From NCBI RefSeq assembly GCF_000341005.1, contig NZ_ANBD01000144.1, forward strand, positions 1 through 62,019: a DNA stretch of 62,019 nucleotides. The letters run 5' to 3'. Shown here piece after piece: positions 52,312 to 60,338 of the stretch. This stretch comes from Nocardiopsis alkaliphila YIM 80379. Its GTDB lineage: Bacteria > Actinomycetota > Actinomycetes > Streptosporangiales > Streptosporangiaceae. How positions within the stretch are numbered: the stretch's first letter is position 1; every line of letters starts with the position of its first letter. The position numbers and the translations under genes are program-made. A model generated the notes under the pieces. It had not been told where the DNA came from, ran no database searches, and saw only the letters and a list, made by a program, of their open reading frames with translations.

Positions 52312-53091
52312 TTGGAACTCGAATCGAAGGTCGCTCTGGTCACCGGTGGCGGTAGCGGCATCGGCCGTGCGGTAGCCCTGCGGCTCGCCGAGCGCGGGGC
52401 TACCGTGGCGGTCGGCTATCTGTCCCGTGCCGAGGTGGCGAACAAGACCGTCGAGGAGATCCGCGGCGCGGGCGGCACCGCCATCGCGCTCAACATCGAC
52501 GTGCGCGACTACGAGTCGGTCTCCCAGGCCGTACAGAGGATCACCCGCGAACACAAGCGGATCGACGTCCTGGTCAACAACGCGGGCATCTGCACGGCCG
52601 GCACGATCGTCTCGACCGACTCCACCGAAGGCTGGACCGACGTCATCCAGACGAACCTGGTCGGCGCCTACCACTGCATCAAGGCCTGTTCCCTTCCGAT
52701 GATGCTCCAGCGCTCCGGAGCGATCGTGAACGTTTCGTCCATCCTCGGTCTGGTCGGCAAGGGCGGGCTGAGCGCTTACTGCGCCAGTAAGGCCGGACTG
52801 TCCGGACTCACTGCCTCCCTTTCCGCCGAGTTCGCCATGCACGGGGTCCGGGTCAACGCCGTGGCCCCCGGCTATTCCGACGACACGGGGATGATCCAGC
52901 AATTCCCGATCGAGCAGAAGGAGGTCATCATCAACGAGCGCATCCCCTTGCAACGGCCGGCCGAACCCGAGGAGATCGCCGAGGCCATCGTCTTCTTGGC
53001 CGGTGACTCCTCCAGCTACATGACCGGGCAGACGATGGTCGTGGACGGCGGTCTGACCTCCGTGATCCGAGGGATGGCGAAGACCCGATGA
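52312..53091 (+). CDS. FabG-like short-chain dehydrogenase/ketoreductase
   Basis: A 259-residue classical SDR starting at TTG 52312, with GGGAGAG upstream. TGGGSGIGRA binds NAD(P), NNAG is in VLVNNAGICTAG, and the catalytic Ser lies in VNVSSILG. The Tyr-Lys pair is in SAYCASKAG, and the C-terminal VDGGLTS is typical. In this operon it should reduce the beta-ketoacyl-ACP made by KASIII to a beta-hydroxyacyl-ACP. No dehydratase or enoyl reductase gene follows, so the hydroxy group may be kept. The stop overlaps the next start. Confidence 0.92.
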   Translation: MELESKVALVTGGGSGIGRAVALRLAERGATVAVGYLSRAEVANKTVEEIRGAGGTAIALNIDVRDYESVSQAVQRITREHKRIDVLVNNAGICTAGTIVSTDSTEGWTDVIQTNLVGAYHCIKACSLPMMLQRSGAIVNVSSILGLVGKGGLSAYCASKAGLSGLTASLSAEFAMHGVRVNAVAPGYSDDTGMIQQFPIEQKEVIINERIPLQRPAEPEEIAEAIVFLAGDSSSYMTGQTMVVDGGLTSVIRGMAKTR

Positions 53092-54035
53092 GCTCTGGGA
53101 CGGCGATTCTCTTCAACCCGCAAGTGGCGATGAGGCCCGGGGACTATCGAGACCTCTTCGAGACGCTACCTCTGGTCCCGCGACTCCTGAAGGACGCCTC
53201 CTGCGCGATCGACGTCGATCTGACGGAGGCCTTCCACTCCGCGGACGCCGACCTGGTCAACCAGGGTCCGCTGATCAGACCCATGTCGGTGGCGCTCGCC
53301 ATCGCCCTGTACGAGTCACTTCCCGCAGAACACCGTGAGAACGTGGAGTACGTCGCGGGGTTGAGCCTGGGACAGATCACCGCGGCGGCGGCCGCTGGAG
53401 CCCTCGATTTCGCCGACGCGGTACGGACCGTACGCACGATGGCCACCATCGAGGACGAGGTGTTCGCGGGGCGGGACTACGGAAGCACCTTCTGCTACTG
53501 CGTCGACCTGGCGGCCATCCACTCCAAGATCGACGAGTTGACCGAACAGGGGCTGGAGGTGGCCCCGTGCGCCGTCACCGGTGATGACCAGATGGTGGTC
53601 TCGGGTGAGGGCACGGCCCTGACCTCCATCAATGAGTTCGCCGCGGCCAGAGGAGGCGTCGGCGTGCGGATCCCGCACGGCCCTCCCGGGCACTCGCCCA
53701 TGTTGGCGGAGGCCGAGCGCCGTTTCGGCGCTGAATGGGCCGAAGCATCTCGTGTGGTCGATCCGCGGGTGCCACTGATCTGCAACATGCGCTCCACTTC
53801 TTTGTCCACGGCGGAGGAAGTACGGGAGGCGATCATCACCCAATACACCCGGACCGTCTACTGGGCGAAAGGAATCGAAAACCTCATGGAGATGGGGACC
53901 GATCGGTTCGTCGTGGTCGGCCCTGGCCACTTCATCGCCAAATCCTTCCGCTTCATGTCCCTGGCGAAGAAAGCCGAGGTGGTCCGCTTCGACCAGGCCT
54001 CCTCTTTCCTCCAAGGATCGGAGAGCGGTATATGA
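53088..54035 (+). CDS. FabD-like acyl-CoA:ACP acyltransferase
   Basis: A 315-residue acyltransferase with ATGA coupling to the ketoreductase gene. The nucleophile is Ser93 in VAGLSLGQITAAAAAGAL, corresponding to the GHSLGE motif of FabD with Leu in place of His. A later GPPGHSPMLAEAERRF supplies the catalytic His, and VRTMATIE holds an Arg in the position that binds the malonyl carboxylate. It likely loads malonyl from CoA onto one of the ACPs. Placement right after the ketoreductase and before a second FabD homologue suggests division of labour. Confidence 0.85.
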   Translation: MSSGTAILFNPQVAMRPGDYRDLFETLPLVPRLLKDASCAIDVDLTEAFHSADADLVNQGPLIRPMSVALAIALYESLPAEHRENVEYVAGLSLGQITAAAAAGALDFADAVRTVRTMATIEDEVFAGRDYGSTFCYCVDLAAIHSKIDELTEQGLEVAPCAVTGDDQMVVSGEGTALTSINEFAAARGGVGVRIPHGPPGHSPMLAEAERRFGAEWAEASRVVDPRVPLICNMRSTSLSTAEEVREAIITQYTRTVYWAKGIENLMEMGTDRFVVVGPGHFIAKSFRFMSLAKKAEVVRFDQASSFLQGSESGI

Positions 54036-54979
54036 AAGCTGTTCTCTTCGGCGGCACGGTGCCGCCTCTGCATGCCAAGATCGGTGAATTCCTCCAGACG
54101 GACCCGTTCGCCCGGGCCCGCCTGGAGGAAGCCGAGGAGGTACTCGGCACCCGCATCCTTCCGAAATTCAGCCGAACCTCGGAATCCTACTCCCCTGAGG
54201 CGAGGCAGGCCTATCTGGTCACCTGTATCGCTCTGGCCGATCGAGTCAAAGCGGAGGAAGGCGAGGCCGCTTACTGCGCGGCGGCGAGCATCGGGCACCT
54301 GCCGGCGTTGCACTATGTGGGCGCGCTCTCGTTCGAGGACATGATGCGCCTCGGTCAAAGAGTGGCCACCTGTGAGAACGAGTGGAACTCACGCGAGCAC
54401 GGAACCGCGTCCCATTTCATGTACCGGGTCGATCGCGCCCGGTTGGCCGAATTGTGCGCACTGGTCGAATCCGTCGGTGGTTGGGCCGAGGTGGCGGGGC
54501 ACTTCAGCGAAGAGATCCACCTGCTCAATGTTTCGGCCGAACACCTTCCCCTGTTGGAACGCGAGGTCCGTGCCCAGGGCGGAGTCTCGGTCCTTTCCTT
54601 CCCCCAGGCCGAACACAGCACCGCCAACCATCCACTGCGCGAGCGTCTGACAATGGCCACCGCGACCTTCCGGTTCACCACCGCCGACGTGGGCTTCGTC
54701 CGTGGTTCGGACGGTGCGGTGCTGCGTTCGGCGGAGGAATTGCGGACGCTGATCCAGGACGACTGCGTCACCCGGGTCGACTTCCCCCTGGTCGTGGACC
54801 GGCTCTTGGGCCTTGGTGTGGGCGAGGTTCACGTGATCGGACCAGGCAACCTGTTCGAACGCTTGACCAAGGAACACTTCCGAACCACGGTGCTCGCGCC
54901 GGACGCTCGTGCTCGAGGGTTGAACGTGCCCGAGGGTGGGCCTGCCCGCCTCAGCAGTGCTCCTGTCGGCTCGTCGTGA
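54032..54979 (+). CDS. second FabD-like acyltransferase, divergent
   Basis: A 315-residue homologue of the previous protein, coupled by ATGA. The active-site elbow is YCAAASIGHLPALHYVGAL, with Ser86 in A-x-S-x-G, so the first Gly of GxSxG is Ala. The His-bearing strand is less clear (QAEHSTANHPLRERL). The sequence identity to the first protein seems low. It may load a different acyl group, act as an editing hydrolase, or be a structural partner. It ends close to the AMP-ligase gene (15 bp). Confidence 0.75.
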   Translation: MKAVLFGGTVPPLHAKIGEFLQTDPFARARLEEAEEVLGTRILPKFSRTSESYSPEARQAYLVTCIALADRVKAEEGEAAYCAAASIGHLPALHYVGALSFEDMMRLGQRVATCENEWNSREHGTASHFMYRVDRARLAELCALVESVGGWAEVAGHFSEEIHLLNVSAEHLPLLEREVRAQGGVSVLSFPQAEHSTANHPLRERLTMATATFRFTTADVGFVRGSDGAVLRSAEELRTLIQDDCVTRVDFPLVVDRLLGLGVGEVHVIGPGNLFERLTKEHFRTTVLAPDARARGLNVPEGGPARLSSAPVGSS

Positions 54980-54994
54980 AAGGTGAAGGACACG

Positions 54995-56347
54995 ATGGGA
55001 AAACTCTTCATCGACGGTGAAGAAATACCCCGATCCCGGCTCCAGGCGGACGTGCGCGACCTCGCCCGTGCCTTGGTGGCCTTGGGCGCGGGGCCCGGGA
55101 AGGGCGTGATCCTGGGCCGTGACGACCCTTACCCGGCGGTGGTCACGGCCCTCGTCGCCGAAGAGATCGGCACCCCCGTCCTCTGCCAGGCGGAGCGCTG
55201 GCGCTCCCTGACCTCCACACGACGAGTGGTCGCCGTGATCACCCCCGGCGACGCGGGTGGTCCCGTGTCCAGGGAGGTACCCGGCACCGACCGTCCCGAT
55301 TTCTCCGATACGACGCACACCATCCTCTACACCTCGGGGAGTAGCGGTGAGCCCAAGGCCGTGGAGTTGTCGCGCGGGGCGATGGACTACCACCGGACCG
55401 ACGTCGCCGCCCACGCGGGGGTGAGTGGACAGGACCGCATGCTGGTGCCCATGTCGTTGCTCAACTCCTACGGTTGGGGTCTGGTCCAGTACTGGCTCTC
55501 ACACGGGTTCGAGATGCACGTCGAATCACGGCTGAGCATGGAGCGGGTGATCGAAAGACTGTCCACGGGTGCGTACAGCACCCTTGATGGTGTGGGTTCG
55601 ATGTACGCCGGCCTCTTGGCCGCGGCGAAGGGGAACCCGGCTCTGGTATCGGCACTGTCCGCCCTCAGGTTTCGCGGATGTGGCGGGGACATGCTCCCCG
55701 TCTCCTTGGTGCATGACTACGTGGAGGTGGTGGGGGGACCGATCCATGACGGATACGGCCTCTCGGAGACGGTCGCTTGGGTCACACAGTCGGTTCCCCA
55801 CGATTGGCGGTATGGAACGGTGGGCCCCCTCATCAAGGGGTCCTCGGCCCGGATCGACTCACGCACCGGTGAGGTGCACCTGCACGGTCCCGGCCTCATG
55901 GACGGCTACCTGGACGAGCCGGCCGCCAACGCCGAGACCTTCACCGAGGACGGATGGTTACGCACCGGTGATCGCGGATCACTCACCGACGACGGGCACC
56001 TCGTCATCGAAGGCCGAATCAAGGAGTCCTTGGTCGTTCACGGTGAGACCTTCCCCCCACGATTCGTCGAAGACGTCCTGACCTCCTGCACTCGGGTGAT
56101 CGAGGCGGTCGTGGTAGGAGTACCGACCGGCAAGGCCAGGGGGGATCGTCTCGTGGCCTTCGCCGTGGTGGAACCAGGCCGAGAGGAAGAGGCCCTCGAA
56201 CAGATGCGCGCGGCCCTCAACGACCAACTGGCCGTTCGTTTCAGGCCTCGCCAGATCCGCCTCATCAACGAGATGCCTCGGACACGAACCGACAAGGCCG
56301 ATCGTCGCGCCCTGCGCGCCCGCGTCGTGGGTCCGGGGAGCCCGTAG
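54995..56347 (+). CDS. AMP-forming acyl-CoA/acyl-ACP ligase (ANL superfamily)
   Basis: A 450-residue adenylating enzyme, shorter than usual (about 500-550) in the N-terminal part. ATG 54995 has GAAGGA 5 nt before it; a GTG four codons upstream is possible. The phosphate-binding loop is LYTSGSSGEPKAVELS (about 111-126), DGYGLSETVAW is motif A5, GWLRTGDRGSLTDDGHL is A7, and EGRIKESLVVHGE the A8 hinge. The catalytic Lys near the end lies in PRTRTDKADRRALR. It would activate a free carboxylic acid as AMP ester for transfer to an ACP or CoA, thus supplying the starter. A terminator follows. Confidence 0.92.
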   Translation: MGKLFIDGEEIPRSRLQADVRDLARALVALGAGPGKGVILGRDDPYPAVVTALVAEEIGTPVLCQAERWRSLTSTRRVVAVITPGDAGGPVSREVPGTDRPDFSDTTHTILYTSGSSGEPKAVELSRGAMDYHRTDVAAHAGVSGQDRMLVPMSLLNSYGWGLVQYWLSHGFEMHVESRLSMERVIERLSTGAYSTLDGVGSMYAGLLAAAKGNPALVSALSALRFRGCGGDMLPVSLVHDYVEVVGGPIHDGYGLSETVAWVTQSVPHDWRYGTVGPLIKGSSARIDSRTGEVHLHGPGLMDGYLDEPAANAETFTEDGWLRTGDRGSLTDDGHLVIEGRIKESLVVHGETFPPRFVEDVLTSCTRVIEAVVVGVPTGKARGDRLVAFAVVEPGREEEALEQMRAALNDQLAVRFRPRQIRLINEMPRTRTDKADRRALRARVVGPGSP

Positions 56348-56466
56348 AACCATCGAGAACACCACTTCGCCATTTGGAGTGTAATCGGATAAACACAATA
56401 AGAAACAAGAATAAATAAGACGAGGACCAGCCACCCGAGCAGGCTCGCCCCACTTTTTCCCATCAA

Positions 56467-56484
56467 CCGGAGGACCCCCTCCGG
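56467..56484 (+). terminator. terminator between the acyl and peptide operons
   Basis: CCGGAGG-ACCC-CCTCCGG hairpin followed by CTATTTCT, 120 nt after the ligase stop. It separates the acyl-synthesis genes from the peptide operon. The gap 56348-56580 is markedly AT-rich. Confidence 0.7.
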
Positions 56485-56544
56485 CTATTTCTGATGGAAT
56501 AAAAACCCCCGAAAGCAAAATCCGGAAAAATCTCCCCCCTCGTG

Positions 56545-56574
56545 TTGACAGAAGAAAATAAGCGGGCCTAGCAT
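56545..56574 (+). promoter_or_regulatory. strong promoter of the peptide operon
   Basis: A perfect TTGACA (56545-56550), an 18-nt spacer and TAGCAT (56569-56574) make a strong sigma-A promoter. Transcription would start near 56581, giving a leader of about 106 nt before the precursor ATG. Confidence 0.8.
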
Positions 56575-56686
56575 TACTCACGTTCGCGAACATCGAACCC
56601 CAGTCCACACTGGAAAACACGCTCCACGCAGGGCTGGGTTTCCGGAAAACTTGAACCCATTGAGCATCCCGAAAGGAATGGTTCCC

Positions 56687-56761
56687 ATGCAGGAATTCGA
56701 AGAGATCATCACCGAGTCCACCATCGGCGACGAGGTCTCGGTCATCGACTTCGGCTGCTAA
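56687..56761 (+). CDS. short Cys-terminated RiPP precursor peptide
   Basis: A 24-codon gene with AAAGGA 9 nt before the ATG, under the TTGACA promoter. The peptide begins MQEFEEIITES and ends SVIDFGC; residues 12-17 are T, I, G, D, E, V. Six of 24 residues are Asp or Glu in the first two thirds (5 Glu, 1 Asp), no Lys, Arg or Pro occurs, and the only Cys is the last residue. Immediately downstream lie a read-through terminator and a radical SAM/SPASM maturase, the usual layout of RiPP loci. The acidic part is probably leader, and the C-terminal hydrophobic, Asp- and Cys-containing stretch the core. The peptide is not recognised from known families. It is too short for standard gene callers. 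Confidence 0.8.
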   Translation: MQEFEEIITESTIGDEVSVIDFGC

Positions 56762-56808
56762 GTAGGCCGAACCCACCTCGGTCCCGGTGGCCGCGGAGAA
56801 GTATTCAA

Positions 56809-56861
56809 GGCCCCGTGGCGATGAATCGGATGATCCCGGTTCCCCACGGGGCCGCCCTTTT
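56809..56861 (+). terminator. attenuating terminator between precursor and maturase
   Basis: GGCCCCGTGG (56809-56818) pairs with CCACGGGGCC (56844-56853), 25-nt loop, then GCCCTTTT. It lies 47 nt after the precursor stop. Partial read-through would give much precursor and little enzyme mRNA, as is normal in RiPP operons. Confidence 0.8.
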
Positions 56862-56886
56862 CGTCTCTCTGCGCAGAGGAATCCGC

Positions 56887-58251
56887 ATGTCCGACACCGC
56901 CGTCAATACCTTCCGCCCTTCCCGGTTCAACGTCATGACCAGGACCGAGGAGGACGCCGTCGTCCTCTACAACTCCATGCGCGGGAGTGTCTTCAAGGTC
57001 CGCCCCCCGGTCAGCGAACGTGTGCACTCCCTGCTCCATAACCGCAAGCGTGTGCTGAACCGCACCGAGCACGCCGCAGAGAATGAACTGCGCTTGTTCG
57101 ACACTCTGGTCGACAAGGGTTTTCTAGTGAGCACCGAGCGTGATGAGCTGGCCGACGCCGACGAACTTCGCGACCGCCGCAAGAACCGCACCGACCGCCT
57201 CGAATTGATCATCATGCCGACAGAGGCGTGCAACTTCCGCTGCACCTACTGTTACGAGGATTTCGCCCTCGGGCGCATGCTCACGCAGGTCCGGGAAGGG
57301 GTCAAGGCCCTGGTCAGGAAGTACCGGCGCGACCATGACATCGATAAGTTGACCGTCTCCTGGTTCGGTGGAGAGCCCTTGGTGGCCTTCGACGTCATCG
57401 AGGAGCTCAGCACCTACTTCCTGGAATTCTGCGCTGAGGAAGGTATCGACTACAGCGCCGGAATCACCACCAACGGACTCCTGCTCACACCCGAGGTGGC
57501 CGCCCGCTGCGCCGAACTCGGAATCAGTCACTACCAGATCACCTTGGACGGCCCGGCGCACACCCACGACTCCTCCCGGCACCTCATGGGTGGCGGAAAG
57601 ACCTTCGACGACATCGTCGCCAACCTGACATCGATGTCCCGAACGGACACCGCGTTCAAGGCGCTCATCCGCACCAACTTCACCGAGGCCAATAGCGTCC
57701 ACGTGCCCGAGCTGATCGACCAGCTCAGCGAGCTGTACGCCGATGACCCGCGCTTCCGCGTCATCTACCGTCCGGTCGGAGACTGGGGCGGCCCTCAGGG
57801 CGAGGATTCGGAGGCCTACTCCGGCAAGCAGGCCGAGCTCACCAAACTCGACCTGTGTTCGAGCGCCGCCGACTCCGGTCTGCGTCTGGCCGACGACGTG
57901 TTCCTCAAACCGAACGGCTCGGTCTGTTACGCGGCCTCTCCCTGGTCCTTCGTGATCCGCCCCAACGGCCTCATCAACAAGTGCACCGTCGCTTTGAGGG
58001 ATCCGCGCAACGCGGTGGGTCTGCTCTCCGAGGACGGGGACCTTGGACTGAACGACGAGCTGATGAGCCTGTGGGTCGACAATGACGACGCCAAGGACTC
58101 CGGCTGCCATTCCTGCTTCTTCCGCCCCTCCTGCCAGGGTGCGCACTGTCCGCTGGTCCGGATCCAGGAGGGTCAGCGCCCATGCCCACCACAGAAGGTG
58201 TGGATCGGGCCCACCATCACCACGGCGGCCGGCATCGGGAGGGCGCGATGA
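56887..58251 (+). CDS. radical SAM/SPASM peptide maturase
   Basis: A 454-residue enzyme, ATG 56887 with AGAGGA 6 nt upstream. Residues about 10-95 (FNVMTRTEEDAVVLYNSMRGSVFKV, then LVDKGFLVSTERDEL) resemble the N-terminal peptide-recognition region of rSAM RiPP maturases. The radical SAM core starts at EACNFRCTYCYEDFALGRM with Cys115, Cys119 and Cys122 binding the 4Fe-4S cluster that cleaves S-adenosylmethionine; WFGGEPLVAFD and TTNGLLLTPE follow. The C-terminal SPASM part has Cys-rich pieces (VCYAASPWSF, INKCTVAL, SGCHSCFFRPSCQGAHCPL) for auxiliary clusters. Such enzymes form thioether or carbon-carbon cross-links or epimerise residues. The C-terminal Cys of the adjacent peptide is an obvious candidate target. 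Confidence 0.95.
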   Translation: MSDTAVNTFRPSRFNVMTRTEEDAVVLYNSMRGSVFKVRPPVSERVHSLLHNRKRVLNRTEHAAENELRLFDTLVDKGFLVSTERDELADADELRDRRKNRTDRLELIIMPTEACNFRCTYCYEDFALGRMLTQVREGVKALVRKYRRDHDIDKLTVSWFGGEPLVAFDVIEELSTYFLEFCAEEGIDYSAGITTNGLLLTPEVAARCAELGISHYQITLDGPAHTHDSSRHLMGGGKTFDDIVANLTSMSRTDTAFKALIRTNFTEANSVHVPELIDQLSELYADDPRFRVIYRPVGDWGGPQGEDSEAYSGKQAELTKLDLCSSAADSGLRLADDVFLKPNGSVCYAASPWSFVIRPNGLINKCTVALRDPRNAVGLLSEDGDLGLNDELMSLWVDNDDAKDSGCHSCFFRPSCQGAHCPLVRIQEGQRPCPPQKVWIGPTITTAAGIGRAR

Positions 58252-59210
58252 AGGTTTCCCGATCCGCTCAGGTGGCCGTCGACGTCGACAGTACCTGGTG
58301 TGCCTGGACCACGGCCTCCGGTTCCGTCCAAGTCCTGAACCTGATGAACGAGGGCTTTGAGGAGGTCATCGACGCCGGGTGGGGGGACGCAGTCCACGCC
58401 GGCGCCGGAACAGGACGGTTTCTGATCCAGGAGGGTCGCAGCCTTCACGTCTGGTCCCCGGAGACCGGCTCCGAGGAGAAGGGCACGGTCGACCCTGGCG
58501 CGCTCCTACTCGAGTATCCGCGTGATGATGGCACGGCCATCGCCGCGGCCACGAAGACCTCACTGGAGCTGTTCGAGGGGGCCAAGACCTTGTTCTCCCA
58601 ACCGCTTCAGGCCCCTCCGCTACTGCTGGCCTGGCAGCGTCGTCGACGCAACGTCCTGTGCCTACTGACGGACGGAACGACACACAAGGTCGATCCGAGG
58701 ACGGGGCGGATCACCACCTTCCGAATCGCGTCCGACAAAGAGCTGTTCGTCTCCTGTTACGACGAGGTTCTCGGGGGGATATGGAGCGTCTCCACGGACA
58801 GCCCGGACGTGGCCTGCTTCGACCGTTTGGAGACGGATCCACCGACCCGGATCTACCGCAAGGAGCTGAACGTGGTTCCGGAGACGATCCGTACCTCGCA
58901 CAGCGGTGAGTGGCTCATCATTCGTTCCTCCGACACCCGGCCCACCCTCCTATTCAACGTCAACAGCGACCGTGGGTTCGACGCCCCCGGAGAACTCGCC
59001 TCCCGTGGTGTGCCTGGCGTCTTCTCCTACGACAACCGCCTGGTCAGTGTGGAGGGGGACGTTTTCGAAACACTTCCGGTACCGGCGAGGGCCGACGTCC
59101 GTTCCCGAGATGGCCACCTCCCCACCGACGCCTTCTGGACGGCGCCGCCCCGGATGCATCGAGCCGCTCTGAGCAAAAGAAAGTCCGTGGCCGCGGAGAA
59201 GAGCAGGTGA
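58248..59210 (+). CDS. beta-propeller-like protein of the peptide operon
   Basis: A 320-residue protein, coupled to the maturase gene by ATGA. It has regularly spaced beta-strand segments with W/G-rich turns, for example RSLHVWSPETGS, HKVDPRTGRIT, GGIWSVSTDSPDVACFD and ETIRTSHSGEWLIIRSSDTRPTLLFN (pattern), reminiscent of WD40 or other six/seven-bladed propellers. No signal peptide and no catalytic motif are seen. I do not recognise the family. In this operon it may be a scaffold holding precursor and enzymes together, which is speculation. Confidence 0.75.
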   Translation: MKVSRSAQVAVDVDSTWCAWTTASGSVQVLNLMNEGFEEVIDAGWGDAVHAGAGTGRFLIQEGRSLHVWSPETGSEEKGTVDPGALLLEYPRDDGTAIAAATKTSLELFEGAKTLFSQPLQAPPLLLAWQRRRRNVLCLLTDGTTHKVDPRTGRITTFRIASDKELFVSCYDEVLGGIWSVSTDSPDVACFDRLETDPPTRIYRKELNVVPETIRTSHSGEWLIIRSSDTRPTLLFNVNSDRGFDAPGELASRGVPGVFSYDNRLVSVEGDVFETLPVPARADVRSRDGHLPTDAFWTAPPRMHRAALSKRKSVAAEKSR

Positions 59211-59216
59211 TCGCGT

Positions 59217-60338
59217 ATGCCCACGAGCCATGACGACCTTCCCCTACGCTTCCTTTCCCCGGAGAACCGGCCGGCCAAGGTATCGCTGTGGAAACGTGCC
59301 CAGGTGTGCGCCCGGCAGATCCGGGAGGCGACCTCCGGGCACCGCCCCTTCGACACCCAGGCCTACTGTCGCGCGGCCAACCGTGGCGCCCTGGCCATGG
59401 CGATGGCGGGCGACATGGAAGAAAGCGAACGTTCCTGCCGACGACAGGCGCAACTCCTGCTCACCCTCATCCGCTCCGGTTCCCTGCCCCAACGGGAACT
59501 CCCCCGGGTCCTCCAACCCTGGATCAACATCGGTCGTCTTCGCGTCATCCAGGGTCGTTGCGAGGAGGCTCGCGCCCATTTCCCCTCTCCCGAGGCCCTC
59601 CACCGGGCCGGGGTGTTCGACGGGTGGTTGGATCAGGCCTGGGGTCTGACGCACGAGGAGTGCGATCTCATCCTCGGTTCCACCGAGGGCAGAGCCTTCG
59701 TGACCAACACCCACGTGGTGGAGACGGCAAAGGCCCACGCGCGGGCCGGGCGAGTCGACCTGTTGGCCGAACACGTCCGACGGTGGCACGACCTGGACGA
59801 AAAGCCGCCCCACCTACGTGAGGCCGCTGCTCTGCTCGCTCTGCGCGATGGTCGCACCGTCCCTTCCTTTTCCGGAAGGAACACCACCTCCCTGGCGGAC
59901 GCCGCCATCGAGGTGCACGCGACGATGGTCGACCCGAACCGCTCCGGTTCCCTCGTCGAACGCCTCGAACTCCTCACCTCTCGTCCCGGCGACGCCGACC
60001 TGGTGACGGTGTTGCGGGCCGGTGCCGAGGTCTTGGCCGGTCACGACCGCGTGGGTGAGGCCTGTCGATTCCTGCGTTCGGTCATCACCCTCTGCCACGA
60101 CATCGAGGACGAGGCCGAACTGTTCACGGCTCTCATGGCATTGGGACGTCTCGACCCGGATTCAGGTGCGGTCGACGAAGCCCGAAGGATCGCCTCCGAC
60201 AGCGGATACGCGTTCGTCCGCACCAAAACGGGCATGCCGCCCCTGCGATCGGTGGCCGACGAACCCCGTCTGGCCGTGCTGAGGGACAGCGAGATCGACG
60301 CGGTGTCGAACTCGCTACCGACCATGGAGACCACATGA
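59217..60338 (+). CDS. helical-repeat (TPR-like) protein of the peptide operon
   Basis: A 373-residue, almost entirely helical protein starting at ATG 59217, 6 bp after the previous stop. Recurrent helix pairs of 34-40 residues (AYCRAANRGALAMAMAGDMEESERSC, LQPWINIGRLRVIQGRCEEARAHF, VVETAKAHARAGRVDLLAEHVRRW, AGAEVLAGHDRVGEACRFLRSVI by pattern) fit a TPR-type solenoid. No catalytic motif is visible. The gene overlaps the oxygenase gene by ATGA. A binding or scaffold role for the modifying enzymes or the peptide is inferred from operon position. Confidence 0.75.
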   Translation: MPTSHDDLPLRFLSPENRPAKVSLWKRAQVCARQIREATSGHRPFDTQAYCRAANRGALAMAMAGDMEESERSCRRQAQLLLTLIRSGSLPQRELPRVLQPWINIGRLRVIQGRCEEARAHFPSPEALHRAGVFDGWLDQAWGLTHEECDLILGSTEGRAFVTNTHVVETAKAHARAGRVDLLAEHVRRWHDLDEKPPHLREAAALLALRDGRTVPSFSGRNTTSLADAAIEVHATMVDPNRSGSLVERLELLTSRPGDADLVTVLRAGAEVLAGHDRVGEACRFLRSVITLCHDIEDEAELFTALMALGRLDPDSGAVDEARRIASDSGYAFVRTKTGMPPLRSVADEPRLAVLRDSEIDAVSNSLPTMETT

